DNA from: Eustoma russellianum
Taxonomy: Eukaryota; Streptophyta; Magnoliopsida; Gentianales; Gentianaceae
Assembly: GCA_036186865.1 (NCBI GenBank)
Contig: AP025042.1
Location: 11,727,535 to 11,791,534 of the forward strand
Direction: 5' to 3'
Length of the DNA stretch: 64,000 nt
The stretch's first letter is position 1, and each line of letters opens with the position of its first letter. Under the pieces are notes generated by a model. It saw nothing but the letters and a program-made list of their open reading frames with translations. It searched no databases and had not been told where the DNA came from. A program made the position numbers and the translations under genes. Of the stretch, positions 1 through 10,935 are shown one piece after another.

Positions 1-529
1 CAACTTGCTGCCAAATTTTGGTCAGTCTGAGCACTTAAAAGTTTATATTTGTTTGAAAGGCCAAACGTTTTTAATTTTTGCTCACACTTTGAAGTTCATT
101 TCTGGAAAATTTTCTAATTTTTGGAGTTGCGTAATGAGGGTTGTAACCTTCGAAAAACGGATACTGATTATGAGATTTTCAAAGTCAGATTACAAGGGAT
201 TTTTTAAAGAGTCTGAAAATAGTGTAATTTCTGCTAACCACTATTCACTCTCCCCCTTCTGGTTGTATAGCTGCAGGTGTTATAGTCCAACATATCTAAC
301 AATCATCAAAGAAGTAATTGCACTCCAAATACAAGTTAGTAAGTCTTGTATGGTTTTCTGTCACAAAATATCAGATTTCCAGGTCAAGGAAAGAATTGCA
401 CTTTATTACAATGAAAATAAAATAAAGAGGAGAATAGTTTATTCTTTGGTCTTATACTTCCCTTTGTGTATGAAATTCAAATTTGGTCCTGTCTTTGGGA
501 GGAAGGTATGATATAACATGATACTTCAC
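1..529 (-). other. Intron 2 of the ornithine aminotransferase gene (partial)
   Basis: This stretch follows the GT donor at the end of exon 2 (minus strand reads CAG|GTGAAG at 530/529). I looked for the next expected exon, the GHCHPKI-type continuation, on the minus strand and did not find it, so the intron continues past the window edge. The long plus-strand open frame here has no recognisable protein features. Confidence 0.6.
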
Positions 530-638
530 CTGATTTACAGCAGAATAAGCTGAGAGGAAGTCCAGATACTTGTTCCCTTCTGGATCCCATATAGATGAGC
601 CTTTCGCTTTAGAGAAAACAATTGGAATCGGATGGTAA
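530..638 (-). CDS. OAT: Ornithine aminotransferase, exon 2
   Basis: The minus strand encodes YHPIPIVFSKAKGSSIWDPE followed by GNKYLDFLSAYSAVNQ, the N-terminal part of plant delta-ornithine aminotransferase. This is a pyridoxal-phosphate enzyme of the mitochondrial matrix that transfers the delta-amino group of ornithine to 2-oxoglutarate in arginine/proline metabolism. The exon is bounded by an acceptor (TTTGCAG|TTACC at 638) and a donor (CAG|GTGAAG at 530). Its 109 bases are one base plus 36 codons, which completes the AA|T asparagine codon begun in exon 1. No stop or frameshift is seen in this exon. The catalytic lysine and PLP-binding regions lie in later exons outside the window. Family assignment is strong; whether the gene is functional is uncertain because of exon 1. 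Confidence 0.9.
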
Positions 639-1847
639 CTGCAAATTTAGCGATAACCACGTCAACGAGTCATATCATTTCGGAAATTTTCAAGTCTTGA
701 ACATATATTCTTGCCGGAAGTAGCTTCAGAATAAATTCCTAACTCAACAAGCAATCACTGAATCCCAGTCAATTTAATTTTTTTCTTTTAATAGATATAT
801 GAGGGAAATCTACAAAAATACATCTTCTCAGTTTCTCATGCGTGCAATTTTCTACCATTAGCAAAATCATCTTACACAGGTTAGGGGTTGCCGGTTTCAC
901 TTGAAAACAAATCCAGGAATAAGTAACTGTAGCAAAAAAAAAAAATGTTATATCCTTCCCCAAAGGAAGTATGAGTACACTTCTCCCTTGCAAGGATGTC
1001 CATGTCAAGCCAAGAAAAGGAGCAGGAGCAGAATGAGTGATTTCTGGAAGTTTTAATGGTAAAACACGTCGATGTCCAAATAATTCACTTGCACAATAAT
1101 GTCAGCATTGACTCCTACCAACATTTCAACACAAGTACTAGCAAATTGCTCGTTGACCATTGAGAAATATGAAGATGTAAATTATTCATATCTTTAACAT
1201 ATCAAAAGATAGGTAAGCTAGGAACTTGATCAGCAATTCAGCTGGAACATTTGTATTCAAACTCCCATCTCCCTTGCATTTAGACATTCCTAAATATGAA
1301 TCTTAGCCCGAGTATAACAACAAGAAAACTAATGGCACTGCCCTAACTCTACACTACCTAACGGGACAAGGCCGATAAACATACCGTGGGAAAAACAACT
1401 CAACATTAAAATTGTGCCATGTGTATTCCTTCAATAACAATATACGCAAGCTTAAACTACATAAGCACGCCGAGACAAGCAAGTTCACATCAAACTGAGT
1501 AGATACTCCATGCCAATCACCTGACGGAAAAACCAATTTGACACCCTTCAAGGGAAAAATTCCAAGAAACGTTTAGTAGGCTGAACAACTTTGGTTAAGA
1601 AAGACATAGATAAATAAATAAATAGTCAAAAGGGACATAGATAAAGACCAGTGCTTTGTATAGGAAAATCATAACAACAAACCCCTAGTGTTTCAAAAGT
1701 CCATGAAGTATAGCTAACCATAGCGGAAATGGATCAAAACCCACATCCCCAAAAAGTGGAATCAACATCTTCGGGACATTAACAAGAAGAAGAACATTCA
1801 AGGGTTCTGTTATTTCAAGCAAAAGAGACAGTGATTGAGATGATTAC
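639..1847 (-). other. Intron 1 of ornithine aminotransferase
   Basis: This is a 1,209-base interval between CACAA|GTAATC (donor, 1848/1847) and TTTGCAG|TTACC (acceptor, 639/638). The phase joins exon 1 (...AH, AA) to exon 2 (T, YHP...) to give AHNYHP, as expected for the family. The sequence is AT-rich and holds no repeat or RNA gene I can recognise. Confidence 0.8.
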
Positions 1848-1993
1848 TTGTGGGCACTGCATTCATTACTCCAAGTTGATGAGTTGCTGAGAAGAAGAAG
1901 CATTACTGCGCTCTGGGAGAGCGGTAAAGTTCCTCAGTTGCTTTCCCCTGCAAATTCTGTCGCACAAAGCCTTGGAAATCTTCCTAGTGCCAT
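1848..1993 (-). pseudogene. OAT: Ornithine aminotransferase exon 1 with two single-base indels
   Basis: From the ATG at 1993 the open frame reads MALGRFPRLC and soon hits TGA. One base over, the same DNA encodes TRKISKALCDRICRGKQLRN, then FTALPERSNASSSQQLINLE, which has the character of a mitochondrial presequence and mature start for this enzyme. A second shift follows before ...ECSAHK/N at the donor. So one base is missing just after the start codon and one extra base lies at GAG-T-AATGAATGC. The total length (146) still gives the right phase for the intron. Seen directly: the two compensating indels. Inferred: either a recent pseudogene or assembly errors. Exon 2 is clean, which favours error or very recent damage. 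Confidence 0.75.
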
Positions 1994-3280
1994 TTCAGGA
2001 AAAAAAAATCAATAGAACTTTTGGGATCAGAAATAGGTAAAAAGTTCACAGCTTTGGTAAATTTGCCTTCTTTTCAGCTTGACCCAGATTGCATCAATCT
2101 CTCTTTGATTATGGTCTTATATCTAATATGCGCCTTTGAAACCTTCCTTAGGTTTTGTCCAATGATTTATCTCTTCTTTTTGTTTTCTAATGCTGATTGT
2201 TGTCGTTGTGTTGTTTGAGTGGGAAGATGGGACATATTTGTGACATTCTTCAATGGCTCAATAAGGAATTCCTTCTTATATTTTAGCAATAATTTCAAGA
2301 AACCTGACGTCCAATTCCGCAAACCGAAGCAGCACACAAGCAACTTGTTTGACCGATTACGTGGGACGGTAAACCTTGTTCACCAGCCTTTCCTAGAAAA
2401 AAACAGAAAAGGCTTTCTTTATTTATACTTCTTCCATCCCATTAATATTATTTTACATAGAAATTTCAAATTTATCACACTAATTCACCAAAATTAAATG
2501 CATACCCATTTTTATAAATAAATACATTGATATATATTCAATACGAAGAATAAATAATTTGAAATCAATTCTATAAAAAAAATTATGTCTTTATTAAAGA
2601 GAATGTGGTATTTAGCATTCCTCATATTTAATAATACACATACAATAATCATTACAATCAAATTTCAAAATATTTGTATCAAATATTTTAAGACTTTGAT
2701 TTAAATAATACTTTTTCCCTCTCAAAAAAAATTATCCTAATTAATTTTTTAACGTAGTAGTTTATACTATGTTAAAAATCAACTAAACATACAAACGGAG
2801 TGTCTCCTAATACCATGTTTTAAGCCAAGTATAATAATACTTTTGTGATATAAGAGTAATGATGGGTATTAACAGTTTAATATTCCTATATAACTGATTT
2901 GACTAACTACTTGTGAATTTTGTAAAGTATTTTAAACCTTCTGTGATGAAGTATTAAAAATTTAAGAAATATCTAAGAAAAATTCTTAGTACCATTTCCT
3001 GGTAAATTGAAAAATAAGAAGCCAATGCTATAACCGAACCCTTATTTTGGCTTGTTACTCATATAGACTAAAGTAGCATATTATGTATATATATATATAT
3101 AAATTGATTTTGTGATATGATCATGTTGCTTGAATATTTAATTAGGTAGGAAGGAAAATACATAAGAAATATATATAGTGGCAAAATAGAATAGAAAGTG
3201 TAACGAGTTAATTTATATTTATATATATATATATTATATAATTATATATATATATATATATATAAAGAAGAAGATAACTT
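1994..3280. other. AT-rich intergenic DNA upstream of the aminotransferase gene
   Basis: No gene is recognised. It should hold the promoter of the minus-strand aminotransferase. Two (TA)n runs lie at 3084-3102 and 3215-3264. Part of it may belong to the solo LTR whose 3' end is at 5111, since LTRs of this type here are 2.2-3.5 kb long, but I cannot fix that LTR's 5' end. Confidence 0.5.
2418..2427 (-). promoter_or_regulatory. TATA-box candidate upstream of ornithine aminotransferase
   Basis: The minus strand reads TATAAATAAA about 430 bases upstream of the exon 1 ATG. It is the clearest TATA-like match there. A leader of this length is plausible but unproven, and the surrounding DNA is AT-rich, so chance matches are likely. 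Confidence 0.22.
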
Positions 3281-5111
3281 GTAGGAGGGGAGGCGGCCAT
3301 ACCATGGGGAAGAAGATTGCTTATTTCAATTTGTAAGGAAAGAAAGGGTAGGCATGTAAAAAAGGCTTACATTCCACTACATGCATTCGTCCTTTTCTTC
3401 TAAAAGCGTCCAAGTTTCCTACACAAGGAAAAACTCCATCATTTACTCCACCACCATGGAGAGGGACGGCCAAATCCCTTAAGAAGAAACCTTCCCTCAT
3501 TTTCCTCCCAAAACACTCCATCATCCTCCACTTAAAGAATCAAAAACATTCTCCCCTTCTTCTCCAAATCCTCCAACAGCACAAGACATTTCATTCTCCT
3601 CTCTTGTCCTCACCACACTTTTTCTCTTACATTCTGCACTTCCACCATCTCAAGACTATATCCCTCTTTCTCTACTCTTTCACTATCTCAAACAAGAAAG
3701 TCCTACAACCCCCCCCCCCTCCTAACCTCAAACCCGTGAGGCCCCAAAGACAAGAGGAAGAAATTTCTTCCTCTTCAACCCTTTTTTGGTCTTCAAAAAG
3801 TAAAGTGAAGATTAGAACTCCAACTTCAAATATAAGCTTGGAACTCATGTTGTTAAGAGGGTCAAATAGCAAGGAATAGGAAGGTAAGGTTCATGAAAAT
3901 GTGATTCCAAATATCTCCATTTTACCCTTTATGGTATTTGTTCATCACCTCCTTGCTTTTTACCTCTCTAACCGTGGTCTTCTTAGGAAGGAGGAAGAAG
4001 ATTTTCGAGTCCAAGACAAAGGAATCAAGCTTTTAGAGTTTTCATTAAGAAGACTTCTTCAATCTAAAGCTTGAAATCAAGTAGTAGGCAAGTATAAATC
4101 CTTAAGTCCCTCATGCATTTTCAACACACTAAGTATTTTAAGCGAATGCATGAGTATTTTCAAGTCTTTTTCTCCTCTACATACTTCGGCCATGGCCTTT
4201 GCATGTGGGGGTTTCGAAGCTTGCATGTAAGATTTGGCCAATATAGAGAATAAATAAGGACTTAAGATCATTATGGTCCATAAGTAATGATTTTAAAAGG
4301 TTTGTATGTATGGAAATGAAGCCATGCATGTAGAGTTAGAATATATTTAGTGGCATATATTGAATATCATTCGGCCATAATGAAGAGAAAGAGAAGAAAA
4401 CTCCATCTTACAAGTTTTAAGGGTAGATAAATGATTGCATGCATTCCTTAAGTTATTTTCAAAAGTCTTGTCAAACTTGCAGAAAGATGTTCATTTTGGT
4501 TCCATCTAGGAACTTCGGCCGGGGGGGGGGGGGGATTTCACTCCCTTTCAAGTACAATTATGGACTTTCATGGATTAGAAGAAATGGACTTAATATCTTA
4601 ACTTATATGATATGTTGGACTTAAATGAGATATGTATGATGGATGTGCTAGTTGTACTTGTGAAATAGAGATGGTCTTATTATATTTATGTGTACTTATG
4701 TTGTACTTATTTTGGGAACCCCATCTCTGCGTGTATGATCTCGTGACGGATCTAAGGGGATATACTTGCGGGTTATTTATTTTATCGTTCACACTTGTTG
4801 TTTAAATTATTTTGCAGATACCAAGGTTCAGGATACTGAGTTCGTAGAGGATGAAAATGTAGGCTCCCGATAGTTTGTTGTTTCCAATTTGATGGATATG
4901 TATATTTTGGAGACTTTGTACTAGACTTGGACTTTATTTCAATTTTACTTTGACTACTATTGATATCTATGTTTATGTTAAAATTCTCCCGCTATGTCAT
5001 TCTACGTTTCATATTGTGACGTGCATCGGTTGTATCGACACCTTGCATTTCTATTAGTAGAGTACAGCGGGTGCACCCTGTCAACACCCTAGTCTCGGGT
5101 TGGGCGCTACA
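3280..5111 (+). mobile_element. Solo LTR of a gypsy element (fourth LTR family), 5' end unresolved
   Basis: The 3' end, ...GTCTCGGGTTGGGCGCTACA at about 5111, matches the 3' ends of the other gypsy LTRs in the window (...GGGGCGCTACA). As in them, a CAG acceptor-like site and a short acidic ORF lie about 0.3 kb before the end (4818-4873), followed by a conserved-style GGGTGCACC block. A pyrimidine-rich leader-like zone at about 3530-3720 and a donor-like GGAAG|GTAAGG at 3883/3884 also match the layout. No primer-binding site follows 5111 and no internal region precedes it, so this is a solo LTR. No target-site duplication was found for the candidate following bases AGTTT, so the 5' boundary (somewhere from 2.4 to 3.3 kb) is a guess. 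Confidence 0.65.
4818..4873 (+). CDS. LTR micro-exon, family 4 (DTKVQDTEFVEDENVGSR-stop)
   Basis: It follows an acceptor-like TTATTTTGCAG. With one base carried over from a donor ending in G (3883), the frame reads DTKVQDTEFVEDENVGSR and stops at TAG (4871-4873). It sits in the same place in the LTR as the GEPDxDYExIFVEDG frames of the other gypsy LTRs and shares the FVED core. The upstream 91-codon open frame (3604-3879) ends in a TAG seven bases before the donor, in the same phase. Function is unknown; coding status is inference from comparison between families. Confidence 0.4.
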
Positions 5112-6091
5112 AGTTTATATAAAAGATTTTTGTTTTTTTTTGGCTTCAATTCAAATTCAGTTTGGCTTGAAGCTAATGCTCCTTTGTGACTTTCAAGTTG
5201 ACCACGAAAATAGTCTCTTACACAAAGTGTAGGGTAAGGATGCGTACATCAGATCGCGAAATGATCCGGTTCTTCTCTAGATTCTGTACAAACGCGAGAA
5301 CCTCGTACACCGAAAACGTCCTTTTCGTATTGAACTAACAATATATAGTAAATTGCGACTATTTTATATTTGTTTTGGCTTGAATTCAAATTCATTCATT
5401 GAACCAACAACAATAAGGTAAATTGCGCCCTAGATATAAGTTGGGGCAAATTTGCTTCGAACACCAATAGAAAATTTAATTTGCTCTAGATACAAACTTT
5501 TACGGCTCTTTTTTTTTCAAAATATTCTGAATTGTGAACAAAGAGATATTTGATTGGTTACACGCGGACATCTACACCCTATATCGTTGTACTACGAATT
5601 CATGGATGCACTGCACATCACAGCATCCACCGTTCTCAGAATGATTACAGTGTATAAGACACAATGATTACAATACTTTATTGTTCTTGTTTTAATCATT
5701 TACACTGTTGGTAATATAATTTGCCAAACGATATGGCACATATCGTATATCACGGTGTACGCATATATTAACATATGTAAAACGTAGAAGTTTGAACACC
5801 AATGGTGCCGGATACAATGTGACATGGAATTATTATATAGCATATTACGATGTACAGGAAAATGAATCACATTCAAACAAACTTGAAAAAATTAACGTTG
5901 CGAAATATAGATATACATAAATTACTCAATAAAGTTCTTCAATGTTCAAATACATAAGGGGATGTATGTTGACTTAATGATGTTTAGTGAGAGAGACATA
6001 AATATTCATTTATCTTTTTTGGATATGCTATAATTTTAATTCTGAAGAATCTCATGATAACGAATATAATCACTAAGTTAGAAAAAAGGTT
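5112..6091. other. Intergenic AT-rich DNA with a SINE-like remnant
   Basis: No gene is recognised. The only repeat-like feature is the SINE-like 3' segment at 5216-5335. The rest is AT-rich and without clear structure. Confidence 0.5.
5216..5335 (+). mobile_element. Au/SolS-like SINE 3' remnant
   Basis: The segment carries the order typical of the 3' part of plant Au/SolS SINEs: GGGTAAGGATGCGTACATC, a GATCCGG block, a GCGAGAACCTCGT block, then CACCGAAAACGTCC. The start with its RNA polymerase III boxes is not recognised, so this is a fragment. Assignment rests on remembered consensus features, not on an alignment. Confidence 0.45.
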
Positions 6092-6183
6092 CCAGGCTAC
6101 GAGCATGTCAATATGTATCACAAAGGTAACATGAAGACCAGGCTACGAGCATGTCAATATGTATCACAAAGATAACATGAAGA
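6092..6183. repeat. 46-bp direct tandem duplication
   Basis: Two adjacent copies, 6092-6137 and 6138-6183, begin CCAGGCTACGAGCATG and end AACATGAAGA. They differ at one base (AAGGT versus AAGAT). It lies just outside the left end of copia-1. Confidence 0.9.
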
Positions 6184-6210
6184 GACGACCTAATGCTGTG
6201 AAGAAGATGT

Positions 6211-7333
6211 TGCTGGGAATAATTCACGTCAGATTGACTTCTGTACAGTAATGTTTTTGGAACAAAGCAGTGGCCGACCTGCCGAGCTCAGGGTAGACTG
6301 GATTGATCTGCTAAGTTGAGACAGTTCAGATAGCGCAATTGAGTTTGCGTTCTGAAGAGTCAACCGACCTACCGACATGAACTGAACAGCACTTCAGAAC
6401 AATAATTTTGTGCTATCAGCCTTTCAGCCGAGCTGAACTAATTAAGTTTGATCAGACAGATCAGATTAGTCCAGTCAGTGCAATTGTATTTGCTTTTTGG
6501 GCTGATCACTGATCTGCCGACCTCGGCACTTCAACACAACTACGAAGGTTGAGCTTTCAGCTACTTCAGCCTAGCAGAGCTCAGCACGGCAATGCTGCTG
6601 AACAACGAGTGTTCTCAGCCAACAACAACAGAGCCCAGCACAAAGTAGAGCTCAACACAACAACATTGTGCAACAACAGTGCTGCAATATCCCAAGATCA
6701 ACTAGTTTCAGCACAAAGCAGAGCTCAGCTCGGCAATAACCTTTACAACTTAACTGAGCAGAGATCCAAGGTGAGTCCAGGACTCTGTCCTTAAGACATA
6801 TTTCTCTGGTATACTGTGCCCAACCGGATAGCGCAATCGTCTCTCAGGATACAACAGAAGTCAGTTCAGACGAGTGGCACTGCAGCGTATAAACTCTACG
6901 AACCTGTAAGATGTCTTGAACTTCTCGTACTTAATGCAAAATGTAGAAGAAATAGAGAGGAGAAGAGCACGTGTATGCAGAGGAAGAGAGGAGGAGAAAA
7001 TCGGATTCCGAATGAGTGACCAGAGAGGTCAGCTAAGCCACTATTTATAGGAAAAAATTTGATTAGGGTGGTTAATTAGCAGTTTGACCACAGCCGTCGG
7101 ATTAGATTACCACCGTTAGATCAGATAACAGACAACCGCTTTTCAAATTTGAATTACGGTTAAGTAACTAATTTTCAAAATTAAATTACGGCTAAGTAAC
7201 TGATTTTCCAAATTTGAATTACGGTTAAGTAACCGATTCTCAAATTTGAATTACGGTTAAGTAACCGACTTTCAAACTATTTTATCTCTACTTTGAGCAT
7301 TAATTTCTTATTCACCCATTTCAATTTCTAACA
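6211..7333 (-). repeat. copia-1 3' LTR (left copy)
   Basis: It ends CAATTTCTAACA next to the polypurine tract. It is about 220 bases longer than the right copy, which lacks a block corresponding to about 6735-6965. Four tandem units of about 34 bases, each with AATTACGGTTAAGTAAC, lie at 7139-7275. Confidence 0.9.
7139..7275. repeat. Tandem repeats in copia-1 LTR
   Basis: Four head-to-tail units of 31-36 bases share TCAAATTTGAATTACGGTT and AAGTAACCGA variants. The same array is in the other LTR at 32926-33062, so it predates insertion. Confidence 0.88.
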
Positions 7334-7345
7334 ATCCCCCACATG
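7334..7345 (-). promoter_or_regulatory. copia-1 polypurine tract
   Basis: The minus strand reads CATGTGGGGGAT directly before the LTR start TGTTAG. This is the site where plus-strand DNA synthesis is primed in LTR retrotransposons. Its place and strand fix the orientation of copia-1. Confidence 0.8.
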
Positions 7346-7899
7346 AATGGGAATTAATTCAAGTGTTTATGCAGACTCTACCAAGAAGTCAGACAAGAAA
7401 ATGTTGCGTCAGAAGAGGTAGCTTCTGGCTTTGAACCTTTCTTAGTGATATACTATCGGATCCACTCGGCTAATTAGTGAACTTAATGTCTTGAACTAAC
7501 CGGCCTTTAGTGTGAACCTAGACAATAGTACTCCCACAACATTTCCTTTAACACCTTTTTTGGTTCTCATGATTGTGTTTGTTTTGGCCATGAACTGCCT
7601 GGTTTCAGAATGTGTGTTAGAGAACTTTGGCCTTACAAAATTCTCATAGAAGCGGCCACACTTCGCACTTACATAGGTGTTTCCTATCAAGAGTATTCTG
7701 CCATACCCCACTTGACATATCAACATATAGGAACCATTAAAAGCCTCAGCTTACCATCATTCCTCTGCAGACTGCACTTTAATTTAACAGAATGGGTAAG
7801 TGCTTACTAAACTTCATAACTTAGTTGTCCTATTGAACCAAGATTCTGGGATCTCCAATCGACAAGGTTGGGTTACCGTTACAAAGATTCATGCATTAT
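7346..7899 (-). other. copia-1 3' untranslated region
   Basis: This stretch lies between the end of the RNase H frame and the polypurine tract. No coding feature is recognised; short open frames here are not conserved. Confidence 0.6.
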
Positions 7900-8223
7900 A
7901 GGTTATAGTCCCATTTCGTTTGTCAAAATTGACATCCGATCTCTAGGCAAGCCTTTTGTAAGCGGATCCATAAGATTCTCCTTTGATTTTATATATTCAA
8001 TGGAAATCACGCTATTAGAGATCAACTGCTTAATGGTATTGTGTCTCCGACGCATGTGTCGAGACTTACCATTATGGATGCTGCTTTGTGCTCGCCCTAT
8101 AGCCGACTGACTATCACAGTGTATGCTGATAGGAGCGATTAGCTTAGGCCATCAGGGCACATCTTCCAGTAAATTCTGAAGCCATTCAGCTTCTTTCCCG
8201 ACTTTATCAAGTGCTATAAACTT
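7900..8223 (-). pseudogene. copia-1 RNase H, C-terminal part
   Basis: The minus strand reads EAEWLQNLLEDVP, then after a disrupted spot ISIHCDSQSAIGRAQSSIHN, GKSRHMRRRHNTIKQLIS and PLTKGLPRDR. This is the conserved end of copia RNase H, which removes the RNA of the RNA:DNA hybrid during reverse transcription. HCDSQSA carries a conserved acidic residue. A TGA interrupts after LEDVP. The frame continues from 20016 upstream, across the Mutator-like insertion whose 10-bp target duplication (CTATAAACTT on plus) ends at 8223. Confidence 0.88.
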
Positions 8224-8845
8224 GAGAAAATCTCACTTATTAGCCTAAGGTTTGGCCCATTACTCAGTTAGCAGCCTAACGTTGATGAAACTCACTTAAC
8301 AACAACTCTTTTGCCGAAATGTCTCACTTGTAGCCAGGCGACCGTTGACCAACCGTTGACTAGCCGTTGACCGACCGTTGACTTTCTCAGACCAATCAGA
8401 AGTTGACACGTGGCGACCCTTTTTTAATTTAAAAAATAAAATTGTATTTTTGAATAAAGTAATTTAAAAGAAATTTAAAAATTCTAAAAAATTGTAAAAA
8501 TTAATTAAAAATATTTAAAAAATCAAAAAATTAGGAAAAAAGATAAAAAATAAAAAAATTACCCACAACCCCCCAGCACTCCACCCACCCACTCCTCCGC
8601 CCCAACACCCCACCCCATGCCCCCGCGCCAAAAAAAATTTTAAAAATTTTTTTCTTACTCACTCATAATGCTCCGACCACCCGGTCCACCCCCGCGTCCC
8701 CTCCCCCACCCCCTCCTCTCGCGAATGTTTTTTTAAAAATTTTTTCTAACTCACCCATAACGTTCCAACCCCCCCGCGTCCCCTCCTCCACCCCCGCGTA
8801 CACCCTAAAAAATTTTAAAATTTTTTCAAATCACCCACAAAGATT
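8224..8845 (+). repeat. Left terminal inverted repeat of the Mutator-like element
   Basis: It pairs with 9390-9968 plus 19978-20005. In order it holds a GTTGACC-rich repeat zone (8338-8385), an A/T-rich zone with AAAATTTT palindromes, and C-rich blocks (8567-8632, 8675-8720, 8765-8805). Confidence 0.82.
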
Positions 8846-9389
8846 CAAGGCTCACAGTGAGAAACATCACTTCCTAAGTTGAATTGTCATAGTACAATAA
8901 AATCAATGTCAAGGATTCAAGCACATACATTCTATGATTTCTTTAATTTCTTCTCCTTTTTAGCCATCTTCACTTCACTCATGCTGTGCTTTTAGAATTA
9001 GAATAGAATCTTTGATCCAGTTCCTGTCATATTACATACAGCAGCGGCTGACCTTTAAACATTTAATTCTTAATGCTCAAACTAGTAAGACGATTTTTTC
9101 TTTCTTTTTTTTAATTTTAATTATGCTCTTGTAATTGCCTATGGAAGTATTTAACTGCACATCTATGTTGCAAAGGCTTGCAACTTGTTTATAGCACCTT
9201 AGGAAAAAACATAAAAATGTCTCCCTGTCAGCGGCACAGGAAAGAATTTTCTAAGTTTAATTTTGTTATTCTTGTGAACTTATGATTCTTGTTTGGATAC
9301 TATATCCAAATATAGCATTTTCTTAGTCAAATATCTACAAATACAGAATATTTGTTACTCAAGGTGAGCTCTTCGAAAATTTTATAACA
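8846..9389. other. Interior of the Mutator-like element, unrecognised
   Basis: This is unique sequence between the TIR arms. It has intron/exon-like signals (TTCTCCTTTTTAG near 8950, CAAGGTGAGC near 9360) but no protein I recognise. It could be a captured host-gene fragment, as in Pack-MULEs, but nothing here proves it. Confidence 0.4.
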
Positions 9390-9968
9390 CCCTAAAAACA
9401 TTTTGAAATTTTTTCAAATCACCCACAAAGGGGTGGGGGAGGGGACGCGGGGGTGGTTGGGACGTTATGGGTGAGTTAGAAAAAATTTTTAAAAACATAT
9501 TCGCGAGAGGAGAGGGTGGGGGAGGGGACGCGGGGGTGGACCGGGTGGTCGGAGCATTGTGAGTGAGTAAGAAAAAAAATTTTAAAAATTTTTTTTGGCG
9601 CAGGGTGGGGGTGTGCTGGTGGGGGTGGATGGGGCATGGGGTTGGTGGGTGGAGTGCTGTAATTTTTTATTTTTTTTTATCTTTTTTCCTATTTTTTGAT
9701 TTTTTAAAATATTTTTAATTAATTTTTACAATTTTTAGAATTTTTAAATTTCTTTAAATTACTTTATTCAAAAATACAATTTTATTTTTTTAATTAAAAA
9801 AGGGTTGCCACGTGTCAATTCTGATTGGTCTAAGAAAGTCAACGGTCGGTCAATGTTAGTCAACGGTTGGTCAACGTCCGCCTGGCTACAAGTGAGACTT
9901 TCGGCAAAAGAGTTGTTGTTAAGTGAGTTATCCATCAACGTTAGGCTGCTAACTGAGTAATGGGCCAA
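9390..9968 (-). repeat. Right terminal inverted repeat, main part
   Basis: It is the inverse of the left arm; its outer 28 bases were displaced to 19978-20005 by gypsy-1. The plus strand is rich in G runs (9420-9450, 9505-9550, 9603-9655). Confidence 0.82.
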
Positions 9969-10935
9969 TGGTTACAAACCCCCGTGACTTTTAAGCACGA
10001 TATTAAATACTTAGAGGTTAACCTTAGATACAACTTATTAATTTCGTAGGTTATGAGACTTAGTCACCTAAAACATAGAAGATAGAAAGAAAGGGTTCAA
10101 AATAGATTAAGGGTAATTCATAGAAATTACGTGAAAGGGTCCCTACTAGGAGTTAGGGGAGTTATAGGAAGTTAGTATAACCTTTCCCCCCTTCTCAGCA
10201 TGAGGGGCGGTTTTGACAACACAAAGGAAGAAGGAAAAATTCTGAGAAAAGAGAGAAAAGAAAGAGGAAGGAAGAGGAGAGAACGAAAGGAAAGGAGGAA
10301 GAACGTGCAACCTAGGTGCAATCCTTACCGAAATTCGAGCAGTAAATCCGTAAGATTAACTATAAACTAAGGCAAGTAATCTTCTATACGCTTTATACGC
10401 AAATTTTGATACTTTAGGCCCTATTTCTTACAAAGAGAAAATATGAATCACACATTAGTATTCTTGTCTTGTCTATCATACATGCTCTGTTATATGTAAG
10501 TCTTGTTGCTAATTGTGTAAAGTCTTGTTCTTTGGGCCATATTTCTGAAATAGTTGTGCAGTATTTGTTGTTTAGTCAACCATGCCCATGAGAGTATATA
10601 ATGTTGATGTGTTTCTTGTCTTGCTCTACTCTTGTGTTGATTGTATACACTTAGATGTGAGAGTAAGTGCAGGAAATTGAGGGATGAGTGATGACATTGT
10701 TGTAGTCTTGTTGGTTGGGTATTGTTGATGATAACTCTTGAAGGTGGTGAATGATTGAAGATTTAGAGTGGATCTTGTTAGACATTCACTAAGCATCAAT
10801 TCATGATTAGATGTATGTTAAGTATGATGAATCTAGTTGTTAGATGGATCTTTAAGTGTTGAACCTGGAAGGGTTTGAAGAAGAAAGGAGTTGGGTGGGA
10901 AGTTACTGCAGAAAAACTACAGTTTGGCATCGTCA

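Noticed and set aside
5..511. 168-codon plus-strand open frame
   Set aside because: It overlaps the aminotransferase intron, has no recognisable domain and unremarkable composition.
2430..2820. Stowaway-like MITE suggested by CTTCCATCCCATTA and ACAAACGGAGTGTC ends
   Set aside because: The two ends do not pair well and no TA duplication is clear.
2499..5111. TGCATACCC at 2499 as the start of the solo LTR
   Set aside because: It resembles other LTR starts and gives a fitting length, but no matching 5-bp duplication flanks it.
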